The translations under genes and the position numbers were made by a program. Shown here piece after piece: positions 23,272-37,587 of a stretch of 64,000 nucleotides of DNA. Within the stretch, counting starts at the first letter, position 1. Each line of letters starts with the position of its first letter. The notes beneath the pieces were generated by a model. The model did not search any database, had not been told where the DNA came from, and was given only the letters and a program-made list of their open reading frames with translations. The stretch lies in contig JAHQIY010000005.1 in assembly GCA_019054805.1 (NCBI GenBank), positions 2,773,501 through 2,837,500 of the forward strand. Direction: 5' to 3'. The DNA comes from Brachionus manjavacas. Lineage: Eukaryota > Rotifera > Eurotatoria > Ploima > Brachionidae.

Positions 23272-26200
23272 TTACCATTGTTGTGATGGAGACTTGCTAA
23301 CGTGTTCTTGAAACGTCTTCACAACTTGTACCTGATTAGTGTTATAAATTAGTAATTTTTTAAAAGCTGAATTTAGGAATTGGGTTCACGTTTTAAATGG
23401 AAAATTTTTTCAAAAATGAGCTTTAAAAAGCCTTGAATGGGGAAAATGTTTACCTGCGTGTGAAGGCGAGCAATGCCACGAAGCCACAACACTTGTCCTT
23501 TTCTCAGGTCGTTACCGTCTGATCCACCATCAAATCCTGTAAAATTGCTAATATTTGGAACTTCGTTGCCAATTTCTATTTTTTTCGGCAAAGAACGAGT
23601 TGGAATTGAGGTAACAATCTAAAAATTTGGGCTCATAAAAAATGGTTTTCAGTTTAGCAATTAATTTACTTGTCCCCATAGGAGAGTACCGACTCCAAAA
23701 AGGATACAATACGCCCATTGTTCTAAAGTAAGCCAGTGACATGCAAATGCATAGCTTCCAAATTGAACGATAAAAAACTAAATTCATATTTTAAAAGAAA
23801 ATAATAATTTTTTTTCCAATTATTACTTGTGAGCATAAAGTCACTATCCAAATAGAATAAAAAATCGGATTTGAAAAAAATCCCTTGAAAACATTTCTTT
23901 CGCCATGAATCTTTCTTGAGTTTATTTCATTGAATAAAGTCATCAAAACAAAACTATTGAAGATCATTGTAAAATGCTGAGTTGGTTTGAAGTGAGTGGC
24001 ATCCTCTGGTATTCCGTTATCCATGTCGAATATCTGTGGACCAAAAAATAGAATGACAAATATCACAATTATTTGATAAACAGCATGTCCAATTATGTTC
24101 TTCATCATGGTTCTTGAAATCAAAGCTTTGGTTCTACCATATGGTTTTCTGCTCAATAAATCTTCAGTTGGGGGTTCGGTGGCCAAAGCCAATGAAGCCA
24201 AAGTGTCCATAATTAAATTGACCCATAACATTTGAACAGCTCTCAGAGGACTTTCTCCTACAATACAGGCTCCAAAAAAAGCACATATCACCGCAACTAC
24301 ATTGACAGTAAGCTGAAATTGCAAGAATTTTGCAATTGAGTCGTAGACATTTCTTCCCCACATAACAGCCTTAACAATTGAATTAAAGTTATCGTCAGTC
24401 AAAATGATGTCCGATGCCTCTTTGGCAACATCAGTTCCTTGAATGCCCATTGCAAAGCCGACATCGGCTTTTTTCAACGCGGGACCATCATTGGTACCAT
24501 CACCAGTCACAGCCACCACTTCACGATTTGGATTCAATTTGGACGAAATAATGTGCTTGACCAGAACATATTTGTCTTGTGGCGACGATCTGGCCAATAC
24601 TCTCAATTTAGGCCATATTTGATCAACCTTTTCTTGCGACACTTCGCCATGTTCATCTTTGACTCTTTGATTAAACTCTTTTCCTTCCAAGACCAAAAAG
24701 TCGTCGTTTGCTCCAATGATGCCACAAGATCGAGCAATTGAACGAGCCGTGTTCACATTGTCACCAGTTACCATGCGTACAACAATGCCTGCACTCTTAC
24801 ACTTTCGGATGGCCTCGGGCACTTCAGGTCTGACCGGATCTTGAATGCCACAAATGCAAATACAAGTCAATCCATTGTTCAAATTCGCTTCATCTTCATC
24901 CCAGTTGAGGTCGCCTTTGAGCACTTGCTCGTAGTCGTGTTTTCTGTGCTCAGGCGGCACAAAGTCCTTGTAAGCAACACAAATGGTTCTCAAGCCTTCA
25001 CAAGCCATTGGTTCTATCACATTTTTGTTTATGTCATTGAAGTCACCATGCGTAAAGTCTTTAACTTTGTCGCCAATCATGATATATTTGCATTTGTTGA
25101 GCACCATTTCAGATGCTCCTTTGGTGAATAGACGAAGTGCTCCAGGAATAGTTGGATGTCGAATGCAAGTGGACATGCTCTTTCGGCCAGAGTTGAAAGT
25201 GTAAACGTGAACAAATGTGTTAGTCGGATGACTGTCTCTTGTTGAAGCGTAATTGCCGCCCAAATACTCCACAAATCCGAGAAGACCACATTCGGTCTTG
25301 TTGCCAAGTTGAGTGGCCAGTTGGTTTGGTTTGTCGGGCTTTTCCAATTTGCTCGCATAATTCGAATTGATCGAGATTCCAGCATCGACCATTTTTCTAA
25401 CTACAGCGGGCAGTTCGTTTGGGTCTGGCAAATTTTCGTAATACTTTCCATTAATGTAACACTGGACCACAGTCATTCTGTTTGTTGTCAATGTTCCTGT
25501 TTTGTCCGAACAAATAGCGGTTGCATTGCCCATGGTCTCACATGCGTCCAAGTGTCTCACCAAATTGTTGTCTTTCATCATTTTTTTAACTGCATAAGCA
25601 AGTGAAATTGTCACAGCCAAAGGTAAACCTTCCGGCACAGCAACAACCAATACTGTAATACCAGTAATTAAGAATTTAATCAAAGGATTAAAAATGGTTG
25701 CGTTCAATGGCTTTTTTTCTTGAGCATATTCTTTGATGCAAAATCTTATAATCAGCACAATGACAGTGCAAATTGCAATGGTCATGCCGGCATAGCCGAT
25801 CTGAATGGCCAACTTGGTCAATTTGGCCTGCAATACAGACTGTTCCTTTTTTTTTGATTTTGTTTCACCTTTTTCTTCTTCGTCAGGCTTTTTAGTGGTC
25901 AATTCAATTGCCTCGTCTTCTACACCTAAATTTCAACATTAAATTTATAAAAATTTAATTAGGTTTTTGTTTCATTTTTTTCCCAAAAGAATGCCACATT
26001 TTAATCAAAAACAAAAACCATGCAATCGAAAAAACAAAAAAAAATTACCATTCGTGCTCACACCTTTATAGACTGTTCCAAAATAAAAAAATAAGAAAAA
26101 GAAACAATGTTAGAAACACCAAACATTAAACTTAACAAAAAAAAACCTTTATTGTTGTCTTTCTTTGTGGCCGAATCCTCTTTCTTTTTCTCATCCATGT

Positions 26201-27005
26201 CAGCTGCACCCAACAACGACATGATAATACCAGTTTGTGAACTAATGCCTACAGCAGTGACCAACATTTTGGCACTTCCCTCCATCACATGAGTACCAGA
26301 GAACAACATCGGTCTCTCCAGACTTTTCTTGATCAAATTTGTCTCTCCAGTCAAGCTGGACTCGTCCACTTTCAAATCATTCGACTCAACAACCAGACCA
26401 TCAGCAGGTATCAAGTGTCCATAGAATATTTGACAAATATCACCGACAAGGATGTCTTTAACTGGAAGTTGAATAATTTGTCCACTGCGAAGCACACTTA
26501 TTCTCTGGTCCGAGTCTATTTTAGATTGTAGACCCCTAAATTGTCTCTCTTTGCTCCAGTCATTGAATGAAGTCACCAATACTACCACTAGAACAGCAAT
26601 CAAAATTGCTGCGCCTTCGATCCATTCCACGTTTGGCTCCTCTATTTGCGAGAACTCCTCGTCCGCTTTCTGAGACGGGTCGTGGTAAAAAGACAGAGCC
26701 AAGGATATAACAGCACTTATTATTAGAATAATCAAAGTTGTGTCTTGGACTGCTTCCCACATCAAGTGAAAAAATGATTTTGGCGGCTTGGGTGGAATTT
26801 CGTTTCGGCCAAACTGGGTGGCACGCGACTCTAAATCGCTCTTATCATCCGGATCTAGACCGGTTTGAGTATCCACCTGAAGTTTTTTGCACAAACCTTC
26901 AATGTGGCCATGCCGATTGAGATACTCTTGCTGTTCATCCGGCTTGAGCTGAACTTGCATCAAATCGGTCAGCTCCTTGATGCTAATGGGAAATTTTGAT
27001 TCCAT
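23272..27005 (-). CDS. ATP2B: Plasma-membrane Ca2+-transporting ATPase, copy B (full-length)
   Basis: P2B-type Ca2+ export pump. Minus-strand exons 26147-27005, 26049-26072, 23827-25925, 23670-23777, 23454-23618 and 23272-23331 join in phase to 1104 aa. Visible: two N-terminal helices, LTGE actuator motif, the PMCA-specific [15 protein letters not shown] segment, phosphorylated Asp435 in [23 protein letters not shown], and C-terminal helices ending GTLLWGQ. The tail reads [13 protein letters not shown], then [18 protein letters not shown] and VQVVKTFQ, which corresponds to the start of the calmodulin-binding autoinhibitory domain. It stops 12 residues after TFQ and so is shorter than vertebrate PMCAs. 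The second exon is a 24-nt micro-exon (or 15 nt with the inner acceptor at 26063) with phase-1 introns on both sides, so it can be included or skipped without a frame change. The gene lies tail-to-tail with copy A at 3978-7252. Confidence 0.94.
24314..25601. repeat. Inverted near-identical tract shared with PMCA copy A
   Basis: Partner of 5230-6517. The two 1288-bp tracts differ at four silent sites. At the outer edges, divergence resumes abruptly (for example TTTCAGCTTACTGTC here against TTTCAAATGACTGTC in copy A). A second short island of high similarity lies at about 24140-24260, matching 6572-6690. Confidence 0.9.
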
Positions 27006-30000
27006 TTTCTAATTATTATATTTCCTAAACAAATTTAGCCAAAGTTGATTTGAAATAATGAAGCGCAAATTTTTTTCTTCACTCTCTCTTTTTATTTTTT
27101 TGAATTATAAAAAAAATTTCAACCAAATTTGAACTAGTCTTTCACAAACTAGTGCCTTTGAATTCAATTTGTTTTGGATGTTTTATCTGAACGATTCATA
27201 CAGATGAGCCAAATTAAACAAAAATAATTAAAACAAACTTTTAACAAACAATCTAATCTATAGGTCAAGCTTTTTTTTCCCAAACGCGATTTATTTGTTA
27301 CCAATTTACGTTCAACAATCTAAAGATAAATTTAAATAAATTCAAGTCAAATACGAAAATTGTTGTCTTGACAACTTGATTTAAATTTTTTTGTTAATTT
27401 TTATGTATCGATTTCCCACTCCCCCTCTCCATCTTTATAAATTATTTTTATTCTATGAAACCTTAAAATTACATTTAAAATTAATCAAAATTTTTTCCAT
27501 AGACGAAAATAAATTAAAAATATTTTGCGTCATAGCTGCTTGCGTCAAAAAAAATTCACAATCTTATCTCTAGTAGACTTTGATTATTCAACTGAATCGT
27601 GAATAAATTTTAATTGCTTTTTATCTTAAACTTGATTTACTACCACCAGTCTCAACAAAAATAGAAAAATAAAAAATAAATTGAAAATTAACAAAAAAAT
27701 TTGTCAAAAGCAATTAGAGCATCAATCAATGGCTTATTTTATTTTCGGTAATTAAATTTTTTTTCTAAACTTTATGGTTCGTATTAAAACTGGACCTAAT
27801 CAGCTTGAAAATCTGATGCTAGAAAATTTCTATTAATTTCTTAAACAAAAATAATTTTCATTTTTTAAATGCATAAAATCTGACTCTAATAGGAACCATT
27901 CGTTTAATGAACTACTCGAAAAAATGATCTACGAATTGTGTGTTGGCGCAATATCAAAAGCCCTCAGGAGGCCAATGCATTCTAGAGAGGTCTCAATCAA
28001 AAGATGCAACTGTGGTATTTAAAGGTCAATTATTTGCAGCTAAATTCTGATCAATTTTTTTATTTCATTTCGAGCACTATCCACCATAATCGAAGCTCAA
28101 ATTTTTGAAAATCTAAGATTTTCAGTTTTTTTAATTTTAAAACATCTTTTCCTAATGGCCTTGTGTCCAAAATACTCTCATTATTAAGATTAATTTTATT
28201 ATTTGAAAATATTAAATTTGAAAAAATCAATCTTAATTAGAACAACAACAAAAACACTCTCACATCGGTGAGCTAAAATAGGTTTTTATTTGAACAAAAA
28301 ATTTAATTTAAATGACAACTTTTAATTGCTATTGAACTTAAGGCTACACTTTTTGATGCATGACCAGTTGACAACAAGAAAACATCTATTGCTTTTAGGC
28401 AAAATTTTAGGTTAATCGAATCTTCAGTCGAATCCATTTAAAGATTATTGAAATTGATTGAAAAATCTGTCAATAGAAATTTATTTTTTCATGCAAGTCG
28501 AAATTCACGAGAAACTAAAAAAATACACACAACTCAAGTAATTTATAAATAATTTATTTAGATATTTTTTTAACTAGTATTTAAATGTCTGCCATGCACC
28601 ATTTAAATTTAAGTGTTTTTTAAATATTAACACTAGAAGATCTAATTTTATTAATCGTGAATACCCGAGAATTCTAAAAATCTTCTTTATAACATTTAAT
28701 GAAAACAAGAAGTTTTTTTGTTATTTTAACCTTTTTTTGTATAAATTTTGTTTTTAAAACAACATTATTAATAAATTAATTGAAAAAGTTTAAAAATTGC
28801 TGATCTAAGGAAAAAAATTGTCAAAATTAATTTTTGTCTTTAAAACTTCAAAATCTACTTAAAATCAAAATCAATAATTTTGCAATTACTCTTCATTTTT
28901 TATTCTATGCCAATATAAAACAAGTTAATTAATTAATATAAATCTATTAGAATTATTTAATCAATGGACAAAATAAGTGAAAAACATTATAAAATTTCTG
29001 ATAAATCTAAATAACTTATAGAGTCATTCTGCTGACATTTTTTTTAAATGTTAAATTATTATTAAAATTAAATTATTGAGGAAAAAAAAATCGGACAAAT
29101 TTGTTTTTATTTTATTTTCCTTTAAAATTGGAAGAATGTCTGAAAACTTCTCAGATCTTTTTAGGGTCAATTATTTTGTGGTAATTTGCCAAAGATAATT
29201 AACCGAATGATTTTTATTGAGCTTTTGTCAGAAAAGTTGTTTAGAAATAAAATATATTTTGATCCTGGTTTTCTTAAGTTATAAAACAACGAGAAGATAG
29301 CTGATTTAAAATCTTAAATTAACAATTGAGCTATCATTTAGGAATCATCAATTAAATAGTTTAAAGAAGTCTTAAAAGAACTTGAAATTTAAATCCTAGC
29401 TAGTTGTATTTCCAAGTATAGAAAAAGCTATTGATCATGCTTTTGATCTAACTTTTACTGGATCTCAATAATCCATATTTTAGAAGCATGTTTGCTATCA
29501 TAATTTAGTTTGAAATTTAAAGATCGATTATGTTTTTTCTCCAAATGAAAAAAGCATATTTGGAATTTGCATGTTTTTATTTTATGAAGGTTACTCTAGG
29601 ATAATGCAGATATTCGAACAAAACCAAATAGATATCGTCGATTATTCAGACTGACATTAACGCTTATAAAATTATAATATATTAAACTTTTAAGAAGCAT
29701 AGATAAGATATACCTTGTGGTGAAATTTGTAAAAAGAATAAAATATAAATTTCTAAACTGATTTAGAAACATCTTAAATTATGATAATCAACAAATTTTT
29801 GCCATATATTTAAAACACTTGAAAGGAAAAAAATGCTAATTTGCATTTAGAATAAATAGGAAGTTACCCGTGCATAGGATATCCTGTTTAATGTGTTTAT
29901 AATCCAAAAATAAACGTAACCAAAACTAATCAATTCATCGATGTTTAGTTCTGAAATCAAAAATTTTTTTTGATAAAAATGTTTAGCTATTCAACAAAAA

Positions 30001-33000
30001 CGAGACAATTTTCCCAAATGTTTCGATCCCTGAGAGATAAAATGATGCTACATCTCAATACCAAACATAATTTTTTTTATTAAATTTTGTAGAAAATAAA
30101 CTTGCTTTTATTACTTCCTGGTTCTAAACCTCTTGAATAATTTGGATATCAAGAATGAACCACTCTTGGTGAACTTAATATTTTGCCGCAATTTCTTTTT
30201 AAATATAAAATAAGAAAAGGATCTAATGATTATTATAATTAGATGTTTTATTTTAATTTTTTATTTGGTTTTGTGTGCCTGTTTTTTGTGTGCTTTTCAA
30301 ACAAGCGAGTTAGCTATATTGTGGGTTTAGAGTGTGCGTTCCCTATAATTAAATATATATTGATTTTTTTTAAATTTTCATAAAGCAAACAATAATTTTT
30401 TTTGTTAGTAAATTAAATATTAAAATTATTTTATTTCAGTTTTAAAAATTCAAATTAAAATCTCAACATTTTCATGACTTCACTCTATTGAAAAAAAATA
30501 AAAATTTTTAATTAATTTAAACAAAATTTAACTCTTACTGTATTCCTAATGAACTATGATGACCAATTTTTCGGAAAAAAATCAATACCGAATTGAATTT
30601 TAGCTCAACCTTATTTCTAAAGATTTTTAAATAGCTTTAACCTTTTGAATTGATCTTAGGGCTAAAAATTGAACATAGCTCATTTTATTTTATTTTTGGC
30701 ATATTTCTTTTTAATTTGAATAGAAAGTTCATGTCTAATCCAAAATAAATAATTTTTTTTTGTTTTCTTAAAAAATTCTTATTCTAGTTATTCAATCCAT
30801 AACTAAATTTTGAATTACTAACAGACTATTAAAAATGTTTTACATCAAATTAGCTATCACTTTCAACTGAAAAATGAGTATTAAAGTTTAAACAAATATT
30901 AGCGCAAATAATTTGGAAAAAGCATAAAAATTAAGCCAAAAAATCAGTATTATATTAAGTTAATATTTACAATAGATAAATTAGCAAAATGAAATCTAGT
31001 CTAAAAAATTTTCCATTGCTTATCTCCAAAATTAAATTAGCTTATTTTTATGTACTCTAAAATAAGGTTTAAAAATTAAAAAAATATTAAAGTATGAATT
31101 TGACTGCCATTAACTAAAAATACTGCTAAGAAAGTTCAACTAAAAAAAAGGAATTGAATTTTTTATTTAATAAATATTTAATTTCTAGACATGGGTGGCA
31201 TTCGGCGACAGGAAATTAATTCGTATGAATTTTACGCCTATAAAGATAAAAATCAAACACAATTATTTTATAAGAATTATACAAAGAGCAAACAAAAGCT
31301 AGTTATGTTTTTTTAGAAACTATTAAAATTACATGTCTTGATTTTGACTAATTGAAATTTAAATTAAATGCATTTTAGCTGAAAAATGACGAATATAAAA
31401 GTCTCAGGAGTTTTATTAAACTATTCTTCAAATTTATAAGAATAGCTTAATGAACAAAAAGCTATTTCCAGCTACAAATACATTTTCCATACAGTGGTTC
31501 TTTTTTTAAAAACAAAATTATCTGTTTAAATAATAAAAAAGAATTGAACAAACAAATTTTAAAATGATTCCATTACCAGAGCTATATCAATCAAACAAGA
31601 TCAGCATAAAGTCTAAATCATTTAGCTCTTGTATTAATAATAAGAAAACAAAATAAATTATACATAAAAATTTAAATGACGCTAGTATAAATATTGAGGC
31701 TCCATATTTGTTTTTGTTTTTTTTTTGTTTTTTGCAGTAGAATGCACTATCTATTTCATGATTGAATAAGAAAAAATATGTTTGCAAAAATTCAATTTCA
31801 ATAATTTTCATAAATTTGTTGTCCCGTTGCAAATGTAAACCTTAAAATTAAAAATTCTAAAAAAGTGGAAATTTCCAATATTTTATTTATAAAAAAAATT
31901 TAGTTAATTTAAATTTTGAAAGATATATATAATTTCATAGTTTATAAGCCTTGCTTGAATTAAATGCTTCCGGTATTAATGTTTGAAAGCCTTTTTTGTA
32001 TCTTCAGAAAAGTTTGCTTAAATAATAAACTAAAAAATTCTCATAAGAAATCTCATTTAAATAGCTTGTCTATAAATAACTATTCAGACAAATGAGTTGA
32101 ATTGTTTAATGTTAAAACTAAGTTATTTATTTTAAAAACATTTTTTGTTATATTTCTAAAATTAAGTTAACTACTTTATTTATAAATTGGAAAATTTTTC
32201 CAAGCAATAAACTTCGCCTACTATTCAGAACAGAAAGTCTCTTTTTTGGATATTCATTTAATAAATTAAATCACTCTGAAGTAGGTAAGAATCGAGAAAG
32301 AGCTTCATTGAGACTTCAAATTGACAAATATGAATTTGAGAATTTCTCCAAGTATCTTGATTATGTTTCATTCATGAAAAAAAAAATGAGAAATAATAAT
32401 TATTAAACATTTTAATTGAGATAAAATCAGCCTCGTTTATGTCATGAAATAGTGCACCAGTACCCGTTAAGTATCTTTTTTAATTTACTTTATCTTTTAG
32501 ACTGTTCATTTACACAAATAAATTTCTTACATCACTAAAGCAGTTGCTCAAGAGTCTTGATTTTTAAAGAACTAATTTTTTTCTTTAAATTACTAATACC
32601 GAATTTGTTTAGATGCATTAATCATATTTCTTCAAGAATTTGAATCAAATTATCCGTCTAATTTATTCGATAATTAGAGTTTTCGTTTTTGAAGTAATTT
32701 ATCTATTAGAGGCGCTTATGTAACAAGAAGCAATGGATCTGCAGCTCTTAATCAAAGAAGCTGAAATCTTTGCTTAACAAAAAAATAAAACTAATATTCA
32801 CATAATCAGGATTTTTCATTATTTGCTATAATCAAAAAACTTTGAGAATTTTTTAGAGCTTGCTTTAAGCTTCCATCTTCCAATAGCAATTACCATCAAT
32901 GTACACTTGTAATATATTAGCAAAATTCATGCAAAAATTATGGCGTTTGGTTTTTGTACATTGAAAAAAACATAAAATTTAAAAATCGATTTTTCTTTTC

Positions 33001-36000
33001 ATTTTTTATTAATCGCTTCTTTTCAAATTGTTCTGAGCTGCAAAAATCAATTTTCTAATAAATTTAATAAAGAAAAAAAAGTAAAAAATTTCTAATTTGA
33101 ATTTTTGTGCGACTAAACTCTGCTTTTGTGATTGTTTATGTACTTTTTGAATATTCACCCAACTTACGCATTCACAAATATTCTCATTTTTATTTTCCTG
33201 ATTCTGCTAGCATTCAAATTAAATGAGCCGGAATGATTTTAGTTTTGGATAAAAATGAGAGCTGTTTCTTGATTATTTATGCTAGTAAATTCTTACTGGA
33301 ATTTGGTAAAAATTTTTCAATTCGACTCACGAAATTCTAGTGGGACTTAATTTTAAGAAAAGATCTTAAATAAATTAAAAAGATAGCAAAAATAAATTGA
33401 TTAACTACACAAATAAATGCTTTTAAACTTGACTAATTTAATTAATGAATGACTTAGAAATTCATTGAAGAAAATAAATTATTTCTTATTCTAATATGTC
33501 TCCTAACTCTTTATTACATGACTCGATTGAAAAATTAAAATATGCTTGAATAACTAAAATAGAATATTTGACTTATTATTTTTTTCTTCAAAATAGAGAG
33601 GATAATAAAATTTCTAATCCCAAAAAAATGTGAGAATTTTAAAATTGATTAAATTTCAGATTGAAAATGCTAAATATACATTTAAGATTATATGATTTTT
33701 TTCTAAAGAGCTTGAAGACAATAATTAAAATGGTTTTAATTTTTACATCAAACTAATATTGAATAATTTAGATGATGAAAATCTATAAGAACAAAAATTA
33801 AAAAAAAATTTGTTTCATTTCCAAATTAGCCAATCTTAATTACTTCTAATTAAGCTAAAATTCTGTTTCAAGCATCATAAAATAATTTCTTCTCATCGGC
33901 AAGAGCAATTTACGAAAGCAATTCACATATCTAAAAGAAAATTATAAAGATAGTAATGAAGCAATTCATTACAATTTTTACCATTAAATTAGAAGTATCT
34001 AATCTTTTCATTAAGGTAAATAAAAAACTACTTAACTGATGTTACAATCTAGGTTTTAAATTAAAACAGGCAAATAATAAATCACTTAAATTTGCTCAAA
34101 TGAATTGCCAAAATAAACGCCAAGCTTATGGTCTCTGGAATCATCAAACTCTAAAGATAAAATATTTAAGCTGTTTAATTATAAGAAAAACTAAACAAAA
34201 ATGCTGGCAAAAATTAATAGAGTTAGTATCCAAATATATTAATTGTATTTGAATCAACTAAATAAACATTGTTTAGCTCTTTTACTAATGGCTCGTAGGT
34301 CTAATTATTTTTTATTCTTAATTTTGATAAATTGCTACATTTAGTATAGGAATATGCCCCTTTCAGAAATCTAATACTGGCATCAAGGCAATATCCTCGA
34401 TTTCAGAAGATTAATTTAAGTCATTATTAATCAATCTTGTTTAATTTTTGAAAATATTAATACACAAATTATAAATTGTCTATGGTTTTCTCAAAGCTTT
34501 CCAAAACATGGTATCCATTATCGAATTATAAAATTAAAATCTGTTAAAATTTCAGCCTAAATGAAATAGAAATTAAGACAATTTATTCTATAAAAAATCA
34601 TATTAGTTTTTTATTTAGTTAAGTTCGTTTATTAATTCTAATAGATTTTGAAATCAAACTCTATTTAAAATTATTCATCTTTAAATAAAAAAGAGAGATC
34701 GCTGGAAAAAATTCAATTCATTTGAAAAAAAAAGAATATTTTTACTTCTAATTGAGCATAATTAACATTTTTAAGAATTCGAGTTTCTTTTGAATTTATT
34801 ATCAAAAATGCTAAAATAACTAAAAATTATTTTTTTTAATTGTTTGATTTTGCTTAATTAGCAGATAGTTCTTAAAAAAATCCCTATGCCATTGAAATGG
34901 AAATTGAGAGTATGAGCGTAGTTTTTGAAAATAAAAAAAAATGTATTCAACTATAATATCTAAATTAATTTTTTATCCTATATCAATAGCAGTAGCCAAA
35001 AATAAGATCAAGTATACTTAAATTACTTTAAAGCGGTGGAAAATATTAAATTTCAGTTTTTATTTCGACCGGTAAACTATAATTTGAAACTAGAGATTTT
35101 TTTTTAAACCAAACAATATCGAAATATTCAAAAAAATAATTTAGTTTTATGAGTATGAAAAAAATGCATCGTTGATCTGACAAGACTTTTTTTAACAAAT
35201 TCATAAACTAGTTTAGATTAAATTAAGTTAGAAACTGTTTAAATTTTTTTTATTAAAATGAAAAATGTTCATTTCAAAAAGCTTATATTCTAATTTTTTA
35301 AAATGAAATAGCATTTTATTTGATCCGGTTGTATCACTTTATAGCTATCCTAAAAGCCAATATTAAAACTATTGACGTCAGTTCAAATGAATCTTGAACC
35401 AAAATAATTTGATCAACATAAACTTTTATGCTGAGTCTATATCTAATACAATGACGAAAAAAGGAAAAATAAGCATCATTTTTGTTGTTACCTTTTTTAT
35501 TAATTTTAAATGTCAACTAAATTTTAACAATAATTTGAAATGATAATTTTGACCCTTAAATAAAAAGCTCTAAAAATTTTTGATAAAAAAAAATCTTTTT
35601 GATTAAAATTATCAGCTAGTTTTGATAGTAAAAAATATCTGATATCTCAAGAAATTTTCGACATTTTTAAATTTTTTTTCATAAACTCATGAATTTAAAT
35701 ATAATTTAATTCAGTTCGTTTAATGTGAGATATAATTAAAAGGAGAATTCTCAATAATGCATTTTTAGCTATAGCTTTGAAATGGTTTTGTTTTAAAAAC
35801 CTTCAACAATTTATAATAATTTATGCCTATTGAATTGAATCCAGTTTTTTAACGAAATTTTTAAAATTTATTAAATTAAAATAAAACTCTCGAAAAAATG
35901 AAAAATTTAATAAGAATAATTAAATGGCAATGTAAATATGTTGTTGGAGCTAAATCAATAAAATGAAAATATTTTAATAAAATCCTTTTGATTAGAAAAG

Positions 36001-37170
36001 AAACAAATTTCCTCTTTTGATAAAAAATAAATTAAAAATAGAAACAAATTAATGCTGCATTTGACATTTAAATGTTTAATTGATGTTAATCTATTTTAAA
36101 TTAAATGGAAAAAATAAGAATTTTTTAAATTCACTAATAAGGACTACAATAAATTGAAGCTTAGAACAAAAAAGATTTTATCAATAGTAAATTTATATTT
36201 ATAAATCAATTTTTTTTAATATCTGTTAATCAAGAAGATTTAAACGATGACTAAAATTTTTGAAAATTTTCAAGTAAAAATTAATACCTCGACATTGATT
36301 TTAAATATTATTTATTAAACAATATTTCATTCATTTAAAGATTTGATTATTTTTAAAAAGAAAAAAAGCATTATTGAAATTTTTTTTAAGATAAAAAAAT
36401 CAATATAATTTCTTACTTTAAATTTTATATTTTAATCAAGACAAGAAATAAGCAATTTTTTTGTTGACATTAATTTATACTTAAGCTTTTTGTTAATTTT
36501 TGTTTATTAAACATCAATTAAGTTTAGATATTTAAAAACTTAAATACTTAAAAAACAAATCCTGGTTGTCAAAAACTTAAAGATGCTCTTTAAACAAACA
36601 AAGCATTTTATGTAAAAAAGTTCTGAATGATTTAACTGTAATTTAAATATTTATTGTTCTCTATAAACGGTAAATTATTTTAATTAAATGAATATTATAC
36701 AGATTAAATTTTAGAAATAAACATTCGTTGAATCATTTTAAATTAATTTATATTTCTAAAATACTTTATTTTTTTAATTAAAATTTCAGCATGATAAGAT
36801 AAAAAAAATGAAGACTTAAAAAAAAATATTTTTTATGCCGTAATCCAGTAATTCAAAAAGCATTTCAGCTCAAATAATTTTAAGTCTTTTTTAAAAAAAA
36901 ATTTTTAAGGAATTAAATTTTTAGATACTTTCAAAAAATAAATTTATCAGAAAAAATCTTTGCAAATTTACTGATCAGTTGGCCTCAAAACCATACTTAT
37001 TGCAATTCCAACTCTTGCTCTTCATGATATTGGGTTAGGTTGACACATTAAAACTGATACTAACACTTACATAAATAATCTAGTACATTTTTCTGAGTAC
37101 TGGATGTGACAATTTTACTGCAAAAATTCAAATTTTTTTCGCTGTTTTTATGTATATTTACATATTTATA
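27006..37170. other. Long AT-rich stretch without recognised genes
   Basis: About 10 kb with no supported ORF, RNA gene or complete transposon. The ORFs at 27391, 31587 and 35334 are low-complexity and have no splice or family support. Two spots are less AT-rich than their surroundings (about 27890-28035 and 31190-31230), but I cannot assign either. It probably includes the promoter of PMCA copy B at its left end. Confidence 0.5.
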
Positions 37171-37172
37171 TA

Positions 37173-37587
37173 TGGTTTAATTTTTATTTTTTGAATTACA
37201 AAATGAATCCACTGTTGAAATAACATAGCAAAAGTGCGATATTTCAAATGATAAAATAGTTTTAAGGTAATATTGCAAGCATTTCATATTCGAATTTGAA
37301 TTTTTTGGTAAAATAGAGTTTAATTTTTTTTTGAAAAATTGAAAAAAAAAAATTTAAAATTTAATCATCGAATTGAATGATTAATAATTCATTCATTAAT
37401 TTTTTTTATAAAACAAATCAATTTTCAATGTTATTAAGATCTTTAGTAAAATTACTCAAAAAATGAGCCATAAAGAACCCAATGTAGTCAAATTTTTATT
37501 TTTCTATCAAAAACCTTGAGTCTGCTTCATCCTCTTACACATCAACAATGGATACATTATGTAATTCAAACACAAAAAATTAAACCA
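37173..37587. mobile_element. MITE, TGGTTTAAT family, copy 2
   Basis: A 415-bp element of the same family as 21747-22196. The left end is TGGTTTAATTTTTATTTTTT followed by GAATTACAAAATGAATCCA; the right end is the inverse (TGGATACATTATGTAATTC to AAACCA). The left arm keeps the AAAAGTGCGATATTTCAAAT block, which copy 1 has on its right arm. The flanks are TA on the left and TT on the right, so the duplication has decayed. Confidence 0.8.

Noticed and set aside
26107..26920. Plus-strand ORFs over exon 1 of PMCA copy B
   Set aside because: Antisense shadows of a clearly coding exon.
3978..27005. Simple recent segmental duplication of the whole PMCA gene
   Set aside because: N-terminal exons, introns, tails and flanks are well diverged; only an internal tract is near-identical, so conversion between older duplicates fits better.
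31587..35516. ORFs 31587-31832 and 35334-35516
   Set aside because: Low-complexity AT-rich ORFs with no motif, signal or neighbouring exon.
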